NCBI GenBank assembly: GCA_000424365.1
Contig: AUJT01000002.1
Span: 248,001-312,000 of the forward strand
DNA: 64,000 bases
Direction of reading: 5' to 3'
Source: Lachnospiraceae bacterium NK4A144
GTDB lineage: Bacteria; Bacillota; Clostridia; Lachnospirales; Lachnospiraceae
This document shows positions 8,943 through 16,665 of this stretch, piece after piece. The translations under genes and the position numbers were made by a program. The notes under the pieces were generated by a model. It did no database searches, had not been told where the DNA came from, and was given only the letters and a program-made list of their open reading frames with translations. Within the stretch, counting starts at the first letter, position 1. Each line of letters starts with the position of its first letter.

Positions 8943-10104
8943 TTTCTTTGTCTTCCTCTGTAAACCATTCAGCATCAAAATAATCCACACTTGCAATGCC
9001 CATATCATGTATTTCTTTAACTATATCACGATATGCAGCAACGCACACGAGTACATGGCACTCATCCGCAGGTATTTTTCGTATCTCTTCCGGATTCTTT
9101 ATCTCCACTCCGTCAAATGTCTCTCCCCAACGGGACTCGTTCTTATCTATGATAAAGAACGGCTTGTGCCGCTGCCCAAATTTCTGCATATAGGTATGCA
9201 TGAAAGGACCTGCGCCAAAAGTGATCAGCTTCTTATTCTCATACGTCTCAAGTATCTCATCCCAATGAAATGACTTGTCCCATTCCGACGCTATACTATA
9301 TGCCATGTTGCTCATGGTATCAATGAGTTCTGTCGGTATACTTCCATACAGCCCGTCTATATCGAGAAAAAGTGCTCCGTCAAAGCCTATCCTGTGAAGC
9401 TCTCTTATAACCAGTCTCCAGTCTGTGAGGAGGATTCCACGTCCAACCGTAAATGTATAGGGCATTTGGTGCATATCATGGATGCCGTCATTGTCATTTG
9501 CGTGTAAAAACATCAGATCAGATCCGAGCTCAGTGATCATATCTACTACGTTTGATGAAAAGAGCATTGCATGCCCCACATTAAATGCCGCTGCAAAATG
9601 TGATTCACTGCGCTTTTCGATATTCGATGCACTTTGTGCTCTTTCTGCCTGACGTAGTTTATTCAATGCCCGCTTAAAATCAGCTGCATCGCAAAGGCCG
9701 TTTCGTCTGACGCGTGTATCTCCGATTTTTATATAATAGCCATTTTCGAGGACTATACGACACTCAGACTTGAGGATCACTTCCATATGATCCATTAGTT
9801 TTGCAATAACGCTGTCTACATCCTGCAATCCCTCTGTTTCTATGAGGACATACGGGATAGCAAGCCTCTCCGCGTCATGCAATACATCCCTAATACTGTC
9901 AATTTTGTCACCGGTAAGGTTTATACAACAAATTTTTGAACGTTGCGTCTCATTATTTGTATCGTTAACTGACACATCATCAGCCAATTTCTGTATCAGT
10001 TCTTCCGCATTTTTTAGCTCATCGTACCGGATTTCCAGATTTGAAAATCCGGCTCTTGTCACCGCTTCTATCAGATTACTCCGTGTACTTATTCCGGTAA
10101 TCAT
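8758..10104 (-). CDS. TIM-barrel isomerase-like domain fused to a small nucleotide-binding domain; long 3' overlap
   Basis: A 448-residue protein. Residues ~1-265 form an AP-endonuclease-2-like TIM barrel, with AFNVGHAML and LHANDNDGIHDMHQMPY matching the downstream paralogue. Several catalytic acids are replaced: the paralogue's CLDTGH is FNVGH here, so this barrel may be inactive or altered. Residues ~285-385 form a Rossmann-like unit starting LITFGAGPFMHTY. The last ~60 residues are Arg/Lys/Trp-rich and lie inside the next gene in another frame (overlap 8758-8942). This tail looks like read-through after a lost stop or small frameshift near 8945; a natural end would fall close to the ATGCTGA at the next start. 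ATG at 10104, after GGGAG, is the chosen start. Function unknown. Confidence 0.7.
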   Translation of the reverse strand: MITGISTRSNLIEAVTRAGFSNLEIRYDELKNAEELIQKLADDVSVNDTNNETQRSKICCINLTGDKIDSIRDVLHDAERLAIPYVLIETEGLQDVDSVIAKLMDHMEVILKSECRIVLENGYYIKIGDTRVRRNGLCDAADFKRALNKLRQAERAQSASNIEKRSESHFAAAFNVGHAMLFSSNVVDMITELGSDLMFLHANDNDGIHDMHQMPYTFTVGRGILLTDWRLVIRELHRIGFDGALFLDIDGLYGSIPTELIDTMSNMAYSIASEWDKSFHWDEILETYENKKLITFGAGPFMHTYMQKFGQRHKPFFIIDKNESRWGETFDGVEIKNPEEIRKIPADECHVLVCVAAYRDIVKEIHDMGIASVDYFDAEWFTEEDKENAETWCPDKGDIRTGTLKKWYRYDKGGRLRLRRFQPGRIYHELRNIWRKAKSFLRRIAGRT

Positions 10105-10163
10105 CAAGTTTCTTTTCTCCCTTTCACATACCTGTCAGGTACGTTTGTAATTATGTCTGTTAC

Positions 10164-11924
10164 TCAATTTTGTGCAAATCTTGTCATGTTTTTCTCTACG
10201 AGACTTGCTTCGATTCCCTGTACATACAGTGGTTCCTGTCCGCCCCACGCGCGAACTGCATGATCACCACCTCTGTACCGCTCCGGAACTTCTGTATCCA
10301 ATGCATAGCATGATGGATGAAGAGCCTCTGCTTTTGCCTCATCTGCACCTTTAATACAGTCGGACAATCTGCTCGCAAGCATTCCTGTCTTCGCTGTAGG
10401 ATCGAGCTCCTTCATGTACTTTATTGATTCCATAAGGAATGATGACCATACGATATACTTTTCTACGCCATGCTTCCGAACAATATCGAGAGCTTTTTCT
10501 TCCAATCCCGGATATCTATAGACTGAAGTCTTAAGCTCGATATTTAAGAGGAGACCATTTTTCTCCATATATGGTTTCAGTAAATCCAGCAACTCATCAA
10601 GAGTCGGTATGGTCGTGTGACTTCCGTCTCTCTTCATGATCTTCGTGCTCTTTAGTTCGGATAACGTATAATCTCTTAAATACCCTTTGTGGTCTGTCAC
10701 GCGATCCAGTGTCTCATCATGGAACACAACTACTTCACCATCTTTTGAGAGCTGTACATCTGTCTCAATCCCGGCAAGATCAGCTCCAAGTTCCGCAGCA
10801 GCCCTAAAAGCCTCAAGAGTATTTTCCGGATACTGCATGGACATACCTCTGTGTGCCCACACCTTCACCTCAGGGAGTTCCTGTAACTCTTCCTCAACTT
10901 TTCTGCGCCTTTCCGCATTTTCCTTCAGAAATAAATCCATTACAGAAGCTCTGGCAATCGTTTCTTTTTTCAGTACCGCTCTCTCAGCTGCAGATGACTC
11001 ATCATCTCTTGTGATACTTCTCACATGACGTACAAACGCTTCGGCTTCGTACTGCAGTCCTGAGCCTTCATAAACGGCATCGTGTGATTCATTTCGATTT
11101 GGATCCTCATATCTCACATCAAAATGCTTTGTAAGCCACCAGGGTGCCGGTCCCAAGATATATCCATTCGTCCCGGAAATAAGTATCTGTCCCTCGCTCT
11201 TTACTCCAAGTCCGCACTTGGCTGTGGCAAATCTACCGTCTCCGTAATCAAAGACCGCTTTTGTATAGAGATCCAGACCGTTTTCTGCATAGGTGGAATA
11301 AAAATGAACATCCTTATAATCAGTACCATATAAGCGGAATATAGGAAGCATGTTATAACTTCCGAGTTCCAAGAAGCTTCCGCCGTACTTTACGTCTGTG
11401 AGCTCACGCGTATTTCTACCCTCAAGTTTTGTAAACGCAGCCTCTATATCACGCACAGCGCCTATACGACCTGAGTGCGCTTCCATCATCATTTTCTGAA
11501 AGCCTTCACAATATCCGGTTTTCAGTGCTTCGAGAAGGATGAGATTGTTTTCCTCCGCCAGTTTATACAGTTCTTCTGCATCGCTCTTTGAAAAGCTCAT
11601 AGGTTTCTCACAAAGAACATGTTTACAAGCCTCAAGCGCAGTTCTCGCATAATCCACATGGGTTTCATGAGGGGATGCGATATATACGGCATCGACTTCC
11701 GACAGAAAATCTGCCATATCATCAAACGCCTTATTTAGCCCCTGCGCCTCGGCAAATCGTTCTGCACTACTCCTTCTCACATTGTAGACCGCCGTTATCT
11801 CGAGAAAACGTACATTTCCAACTGACTGTACAAATCTTCCTGCTATCCGTCCTGTTCCGATCACTCCCAGACGGATCTTTTTACCTGTTACTTTATCAAC
11901 TACTCTTGTAAAAAAATCCTTCAT
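10164..11924 (-). CDS. Gfo/Idh/MocA oxidoreductase fused to glycerophosphodiester phosphodiesterase
   Basis: A 586-residue two-enzyme fusion. Residues ~15-340 are a Gfo/Idh/MocA NAD(P)-dependent oxidoreductase: nucleotide loop GVIGTGRIAGRF, IASPHETH, and the catalytic-lysine segment CEKPMS. Residues ~355-586 are a GDPD TIM barrel: HRGMSMQYPENTLEAF, ETDVQLSKDGEVVVFHD and LNIELKTS supply the expected His, Glu, Asp and metal ligands. GDPDs split glycerophosphodiesters to glycerol-3-phosphate and an alcohol; the oxidoreductase would act on a sugar or polyol. ATG at 11924 is preceded by AAAGGA, which favours it over an upstream in-frame start. Its oxidoreductase half closely resembles the proteins at 12000-13346 and 18411-19439. 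Fusion is seen directly; joint metabolism of a glycerophosphoryl polymer is inferred. Confidence 0.85.
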   Translation of the reverse strand: MKDFFTRVVDKVTGKKIRLGVIGTGRIAGRFVQSVGNVRFLEITAVYNVRRSSAERFAEAQGLNKAFDDMADFLSEVDAVYIASPHETHVDYARTALEACKHVLCEKPMSFSKSDAEELYKLAEENNLILLEALKTGYCEGFQKMMMEAHSGRIGAVRDIEAAFTKLEGRNTRELTDVKYGGSFLELGSYNMLPIFRLYGTDYKDVHFYSTYAENGLDLYTKAVFDYGDGRFATAKCGLGVKSEGQILISGTNGYILGPAPWWLTKHFDVRYEDPNRNESHDAVYEGSGLQYEAEAFVRHVRSITRDDESSAAERAVLKKETIARASVMDLFLKENAERRRKVEEELQELPEVKVWAHRGMSMQYPENTLEAFRAAAELGADLAGIETDVQLSKDGEVVVFHDETLDRVTDHKGYLRDYTLSELKSTKIMKRDGSHTTIPTLDELLDLLKPYMEKNGLLLNIELKTSVYRYPGLEEKALDIVRKHGVEKYIVWSSFLMESIKYMKELDPTAKTGMLASRLSDCIKGADEAKAEALHPSCYALDTEVPERYRGGDHAVRAWGGQEPLYVQGIEASLVEKNMTRFAQN

Positions 11925-11999
11925 AACGTTCAATCCTTTGCACAACAACAGCGCCAAAAGCAGGTGTAGCCACTCATGGCGCTGTACATTTTCACTATT

Positions 12000-13346
12000 T
12001 TATAAACGCTCTCTCTGACGCATAAATTTCTCTACAATGTCAGACATGGCGATCGATTCTTCAGACGTAAGTCTATAGCCTGTATCAGAATTTCCGTTGA
12101 TTTTCTTTACAAACTCGGATATTTCATACCTGAATCCATCTCCCTGGAAGGTTGGCTCATAGTGCTCTATCTTATTCGGATCTTCGTAACGAATGTCAAA
12201 TTTGTGCGTGAGCCACCATGGCGACTGAGCGATTATATAGCCTTCCGTACCTGAGATCACGAGCTGACCTTCGCCCTTTACCCCGACACCCGACTTTGCA
12301 GTCGCGAGACCATCCTTGTACTTTATCATGATCTGCGTGTAGTAATCTATGCCATTAGGACCATCGATACAGTCGATCCTTATATCCTGAAAATCTGTAC
12401 CGAAAAGCTTGATTATCGGCAACAGGGGATAGCTTCCGTTTTCCAGAAATGCTCCGCCGTATTTCTCATCCGTCATCTCACGACTGGTTGGAGTCGCTAT
12501 TCTCGTAAAAGCTGCAGTCACATCGCGTATCTCGCCGATCTTTCCGCTCTTTGCCACATTTATCAGCTGCTGAAATCCCGGGCAGTATGCGGTCTTTATT
12601 CCTTCCATGAGGACTACGTTTTTTTCCTCTGCGAGCGCATAGAGTTCTTCTGCCTCTTTTCGAGTAAATGTCAGCGGTTTCTCTGACAGTACGTGCTTTT
12701 TTGCAAGCAACGCCCTTTTGGCATAGTCATAGTGTGTCTCATTCGGAGATTCGATGAACACGGCATCTACTGTATCGAGAAAAAGCTCATAGTCATGCTG
12801 CTCTACAGGAACATTATATTTTTCCTGAAATTTATGGGCTGTACCATCCTCCGTATCAGGATTATATGCCGCCACGATCTCAACACCACTCACAAACTTG
12901 GATTCATCATAGAATCTCGGAGCGAGACGTCCTGTCCCGACGAGCCCTAAGTTCACGAGTTTATCCTTTTTGGTACGCTTCATAGTACTGGATATACCCG
13001 GAGTACGCGGAAGATATGTCACCTTGCAGAAAGCATTTAGATAATCGAAATGCCCCACCCAGTCAGATCCAACGGTAAAGATATCTACATTATATCGCTG
13101 TATATCTTCAATTTTTTGTCCATCATGGTCTTCTACAATTATTTCGTCAGCAAACCCTGTCTTCTGGACATTTGCAATCCTCGTCATGATGGGATCTACT
13201 ACATTGATCTTTCCACGAGCCTCGTCAAAATGCTGTGTAGTTACACCGACTATCAGATAATCTCCCAGTTCCTTCGCGTGCTTCAGGAGATTGTAGTGTC
13301 CCTCATGAAAGAGGTCAAATGTGCCATATGTGATAACCTTTGTCAT
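12000..13346 (-). CDS. Glycerol-3-phosphate-cytidylyltransferase-like domain fused to Gfo/Idh/MocA oxidoreductase
   Basis: A 448-residue bifunctional protein. Residues 1-~130 are a TagD-type nucleotidyltransferase: TYGTFDLFHEGHYNLL contains the HxGH site, and RTPGISST is the second signature. It would make a CDP-polyol from CTP and a polyol phosphate. Residues ~133-448 are an oxidoreductase (GLVGTGRLAPRF, ESPNETH, SEKPLTF), paralogous to two other proteins in this window. Cytidylyltransferase-reductase fusions are known for CDP-ribitol synthesis, but there the reductase is normally SDR or MDR type, so the partner here is unusual. It sits downstream of LicD, which uses CDP- or phospho-linked groups. 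Domains are clear; the substrate polyol is not. Confidence 0.87.
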   Translation of the reverse strand: MTKVITYGTFDLFHEGHYNLLKHAKELGDYLIVGVTTQHFDEARGKINVVDPIMTRIANVQKTGFADEIIVEDHDGQKIEDIQRYNVDIFTVGSDWVGHFDYLNAFCKVTYLPRTPGISSTMKRTKKDKLVNLGLVGTGRLAPRFYDESKFVSGVEIVAAYNPDTEDGTAHKFQEKYNVPVEQHDYELFLDTVDAVFIESPNETHYDYAKRALLAKKHVLSEKPLTFTRKEAEELYALAEEKNVVLMEGIKTAYCPGFQQLINVAKSGKIGEIRDVTAAFTRIATPTSREMTDEKYGGAFLENGSYPLLPIIKLFGTDFQDIRIDCIDGPNGIDYYTQIMIKYKDGLATAKSGVGVKGEGQLVISGTEGYIIAQSPWWLTHKFDIRYEDPNKIEHYEPTFQGDGFRYEISEFVKKINGNSDTGYRLTSEESIAMSDIVEKFMRQRERL

Positions 13347-13416
13347 AAATATTCATCCCACCTGTTCTTGTCATCCATCAAAAGCTTATTGTACAAAAGT
13401 TTTTTCAGAATATGCC

Positions 13417-14265
13417 TTATCTCCACAGCACCTCTGAATAATTATGTCTACTAACTCTTTCACTCTCCGGTGGAAGCTGCATGTAATCTCCATAAGTATT
13501 TCTAAGGATCTCATCATATCCTACCGGCACATTATATTCTTTCCCGTCAAAGGGTAATTTTATGACATCTTTAATCCACTCTTTTTTCATGCACGTCGAA
13601 GGACAGCCTCCATCAAAATTTGCCGGAAATCCAATTCTGTTTGTTTTAGCATTTCTATATCTGACAACCAATTCTTTTCTGCCTTCTATCAATTTTTTGT
13701 AAAAAAGTTTTTTCCATATGAACTTACGCAGATAAGAGATCACGTAATGAACCGGATTTAGTGATTTTGCGGGCATGTAAATAATACGATTTATGGCCTG
13801 AACCTGATCCATACTCTCCTTGAAATAAGCACTCGTTACTTCATCATCGTCAGGGACATTATCCATAGGAAAAATATCAATAGACACGATCAGTTCAAAT
13901 TTTTTTCCATATCCTGGGTAATGTACAACTGTATCTGCTCTGCCGATCTTACCAACCATGTACGGAAGAAAATCTGACACAGGATGATCCGGATCGATAA
14001 AAATAACATTTTCAGCAAGCGGATGCTCCAACACATCTTTTCGAAATGCCTCATAATCTTCTCTAGACATCATCACATCTATATCGTCATCCCAGGGTAT
14101 AAAGCCATGATGACGAACCGCTCCGAGCAGTGTTCCCCAGGTCAACATACACTTCCAGCCTTTTTCCTCACACCGCTCCATTATCGCATCCAGCATTTCA
14201 ATAAGCATTTCTTTCTGAATTTCTTCTGATATTGCTTCTCCGGATTCACCTCTTTTTATTGACAT
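13417..14265 (-). CDS. LicD-family phosphotransferase
   Basis: A 282-residue LicD/fukutin-related nucleotidyltransferase-fold protein. Early helix EMLDAIMERCEEKGW is followed by the family signature WGTLLGAVRHHGFIPWDDDIDV, with the metal-binding D-D-D-I-D (residues ~70-80), then IFPMDNVPDD. LicD proteins attach phosphocholine or other phospho-substituents to teichoic acids and capsule. ATG at 14265 follows a strong GGAAGGAAAG site; the frame runs 20 codons further up but without a ribosome site. A 9-bp stem-loop lies 20 bases upstream. In context it probably decorates the polymer whose CDP-polyol precursor is made by the next gene. Confidence 0.88.
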   Translation of the reverse strand: MSIKRGESGEAISEEIQKEMLIEMLDAIMERCEEKGWKCMLTWGTLLGAVRHHGFIPWDDDIDVMMSREDYEAFRKDVLEHPLAENVIFIDPDHPVSDFLPYMVGKIGRADTVVHYPGYGKKFELIVSIDIFPMDNVPDDDEVTSAYFKESMDQVQAINRIIYMPAKSLNPVHYVISYLRKFIWKKLFYKKLIEGRKELVVRYRNAKTNRIGFPANFDGGCPSTCMKKEWIKDVIKLPFDGKEYNVPVGYDEILRNTYGDYMQLPPESERVSRHNYSEVLWR

Positions 14266-14284
14266 ATACTTTCCTTCCTTAATA

Positions 14285-14308
14285 ATCCCACGGTTTTCAC
14301 CGTGGGAT
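14285..14308 (-). repeat. Perfect stem-loop in the licD leader
   Basis: A perfect 9-bp inverted repeat (ATCCCACGG / CCGTGGGAT) with a 6-base loop, 20 bases before the licD start. There is no following T-run, so it is not a classical terminator. It could be an RNA leader hairpin or the palindromic end of an IS200/IS605-type element; no transposase gene is nearby. Confidence 0.5.
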
Positions 14309-14379
14309 ACATGACTTCTATCCAATTTATTGTACCATGAAACGATAAGTTTGTTTATGACTAACTTTGAAACAGGGCT

Positions 14380-14610
14380 CTATTGAAGTACACAGGTTGT
14401 CTTCCCAAAATATAAAAAGTTAATTCCACTCATAAAAACTAATGTTACATAGCGACAATTATCTATAAAAGACAAATTATTAGGTATAAATGGGTATTCC
14501 AACCAAAACATATGACGCATTTGACTCAAATGTCTCAACATGTACCCATTCCTATATGGTTGCTCGCCTCTCATATCAAACAGAATCATCACATCAAAGA
14601 GAGCACTCAT
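14380..14610 (-). CDS. Small unknown protein, translationally coupled to the preceding gene
   Basis: A 76-residue frame whose ATG overlaps the stop of the preceding gene by four bases (ATGA-type coupling), which argues that it is translated. It contains MSALFDVMILFDMRGEQPY and later hydrophobic segments but no motif that I recognise. It may be the tail end of an accessory module with the 131-residue protein. Low complexity and short length leave open that it is a decayed remnant. Confidence 0.4.
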   Translation of the reverse strand: MSALFDVMILFDMRGEQPYRNGYMLRHLSQMRHMFWLEYPFIPNNLSFIDNCRYVTLVFMSGINFLYFGKTTCVLQ

Positions 14611-15002
14611 GAATTCCTAATCATTTCAAAGCCAAAATTCGGTAGCCACATTCTCATGTAAAAATCTTTTTCAGGATTCGAGGCCATTTGTATTAATTGC
14701 TCATTTAATCCAATATCTTTCCGCCATAAAAATCTTAATTGATCTAATATGTTATATAGTCTCCATATTAAATGTTTTATGTCAGCTTCATCTTCTTTCA
14801 AGATTATTTGCGCTATTATCTTTTCAGCATCAGATATTTCAAGTGCTAATAATTCTTCATCTTCAATCCATATCATTCCATCTTTTAGCTGATCATCTAT
14901 CTTTTTTAGTCTTTCATTTATAAGATTAATTGACAATAAAAATTCATCATTATGAATCAATGGCATGTATTCTTCAATGTAGTCCGGTCCATTCATCCAC
15001 AT
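14607..15002 (-). CDS. Small acidic unknown protein downstream of the DUF4869/ATPase pair
   Basis: A 131-residue acidic, helical protein (MWMNGPDYIEEYMPLIH; MIWIEDEELLALEISDAEKI). It resembles immunity-type or DUF proteins in composition, but I cannot name a family. The acidic sequence can be read further upstream in a shifted frame (DISDDDGDVI just after the ATPase stop, then FDEDTD in the frame of this gene). The true start may therefore have been lost to a frameshift near 15020. It follows the P-loop gene by 39 bases on the same strand. Confidence 0.5.
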   Translation of the reverse strand: MWMNGPDYIEEYMPLIHNDEFLLSINLINERLKKIDDQLKDGMIWIEDEELLALEISDAEKIIAQIILKEDEADIKHLIWRLYNILDQLRFLWRKDIGLNEQLIQMASNPEKDFYMRMWLPNFGFEMIRNS

Positions 15003-15041
15003 ATCTGTGTCTTCATCAAATCACATCTCCGTCGTCATCAC

Positions 15042-16007
15042 TTATATCAACTCTATATCTGCAATCTGAGCTACAATCTTTTTTACGATATTTTCATTCA
15101 GATACGCTGGATTCAAGTGTTCTTTCTTATATTTCAAATATGAGTCCTGGCTTTTAGCAACCAGAGTCTTTGTAAAAAATCTTTCCCAACTGAAATACTC
15201 CGAACTCTCTATATGATCCGAAGGATTCTCAAGTATTTCCTTTATCTCCCCATCCTGAAATACTCCTGACGCTAATATCAACCACTCGAATGATTCCGGG
15301 AGAAACATGATGATATTTTTATTTCTAGTGCAGAGCTTCATCAGCCTGTCCATCTCCGGTCCAAACGCTGCACCATCTGCAACGATAACCACCTTTTTGT
15401 CCAGAGCTTCATTCACCTTGCTAAAGACATTTGATTTTCCCTCCGCACTTACCACTGAATAACTTTTACCTTCAGAAATTCCACTATAAAATTCAAACCC
15501 GGCATTGGAATCCTCAACTATGATTTCCTCCGGTTCAAACACCTCATGTGGTCTGTATTCTCCATAGATATGGTAAAACTCATGATATACTTGTCGTAAT
15601 CCTGCGTAACGGTTTGATGTTCTGATACCATATATCTCTTCAACACTATACGGAAGATTGGGAAGTCCCTCTCTTGTAACCAGACAAAAATAATTATCTG
15701 ATTCTTTAACAGCTCTTGCAAACTCGTCCGTCGTCAAAAAATCATTATCCTCATCTATAAACACTATGGAATCCTTCATCGTAGGAAGCAGCGTCTGCCA
15801 ATCTCTTCCTCCAAGTACTCTGCACTGCTTATCACATTTAAGATCTATGCCGCTTTCCCGCCCGGATTCATAGTATTCATTTATCATTTCAACGAGTGTT
15901 GTTTTCCCTGTTGCACTATCTCCTCTGATCACAGTGATATTTCTTTTCAAAGAAAACTCATATTTTAATGATGAGTTGGAAATTGTAATATGATGAATCC
16001 CTTTCAT
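15042..16007 (-). CDS. P-loop ATPase paired with DUF4869 (intact copy)
   Basis: A 321-residue protein starting MKGIHHITISNSSLKYEFS, with Walker A GDSATGKTTL at residues ~29-38. SIVFIDEDNDF near residue 80 is a Walker-B-like strand with acidic residues. Around 205 there is VVIVADGAAFGPEMDR, a TOPRIM-like or second acidic strand, and an LPESFEW segment follows. No membrane helices. It begins 10 bases after the DUF4869 stop, so the pair is an operon. This ATPase/DUF4869 pairing recurs, from memory, in Clostridia genomes but has no assigned function. It may act as an ATP-dependent sensor or effector in an accessory island. A broken copy lies at 4074-4408. Confidence 0.85.
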   Translation of the reverse strand: MKGIHHITISNSSLKYEFSLKRNITVIRGDSATGKTTLVEMINEYYESGRESGIDLKCDKQCRVLGGRDWQTLLPTMKDSIVFIDEDNDFLTTDEFARAVKESDNYFCLVTREGLPNLPYSVEEIYGIRTSNRYAGLRQVYHEFYHIYGEYRPHEVFEPEEIIVEDSNAGFEFYSGISEGKSYSVVSAEGKSNVFSKVNEALDKKVVIVADGAAFGPEMDRLMKLCTRNKNIIMFLPESFEWLILASGVFQDGEIKEILENPSDHIESSEYFSWERFFTKTLVAKSQDSYLKYKKEHLNPAYLNENIVKKIVAQIADIELI

Positions 16008-16476
16008 TTTCTCTCCCTATCTGACTATCATCCCAGCAACTGGGATCAGCTCTCTCATGTTATGAATAATCTGGTTCGTATTAAGAACCTTGATCGTAAA
16101 ATCACCATCTCCAAAATCCATAATATGTCTTAGATTAATAGTCACATCCATCATATTTCCAATTTCTAGTAACCATCTTGCACAATTATCACCACAAGCA
16201 GACGCATTAAATATCTTATCCGGCTGTTTATAAATACAAATTAATGTCTTCACTCCACCGGATAGTTCTCTTGGTGAAATACCGCCCAAAACAGGACTAT
16301 CTATTATTCTCGGACCGAGCACTTCAGATTTATCTACATCTTTTATCATTTTTTTCGATAATTCATCTGTAATCCATTCATCGGTATAGGTATTCTTAAA
16401 ATACCGAGCCGGATTATATATGGATTCCGACATATCACCGTAATATACTGACAGCATCCTATACCTCCAATTTACG
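15674..16476 (-). repeat. Direct repeat copy B of the DUF4869/ATPase module (~0.8 kb)
   Basis: Partner of the repeat at 4074-4878. This copy is intact and continues into the full ATPase gene, so it is probably the parent or the retained functional copy. Confidence 0.85.
16017..16457 (-). CDS. DUF4869 domain protein (copy 2, with intact ATPase partner)
   Basis: A 146-residue soluble protein of the uncharacterised DUF4869 family, first gene of the operon with the P-loop ATPase. TTGGAGGTATAGG precedes the ATG. Conserved-looking elements are the N-terminal strand MLSVYYG, KSEVLGPR, LSGGVKTLICIY, CGDNCARW and INLRHIMDF. It is nearly identical to copy 1 at 4418-4858. No catalytic signature is evident; the Cys-Gly-Asp-Asn-Cys segment could bind metal. 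Confidence 0.88.
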   Translation of the reverse strand: MLSVYYGDMSESIYNPARYFKNTYTDEWITDELSKKMIKDVDKSEVLGPRIIDSPVLGGISPRELSGGVKTLICIYKQPDKIFNASACGDNCARWLLEIGNMMDVTINLRHIMDFGDGDFTIKVLNTNQIIHNMRELIPVAGMIVR

Positions 16477-16665
16477 TTCTTTCATGGCTTTTTTAATACT
16501 CTTTTCATTGTATCACGAAAAAGCAACGCTTAAATCAATTTTCAATTTTCAACTACTAGTTAAAAGACAACCCACTTTTAACCGTGTAAAATATAAGTAA
16601 ATACACAGAACGTTCAATAAAATGTATTTATCAAGCAAGATAAACAACACTAACGAGGTTACTCT

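Noticed and set aside
8578-9273. A 231-codon plus-strand open frame across two isomerase-like genes
   Set aside because: Antisense to well-supported coding sequence; no family features.
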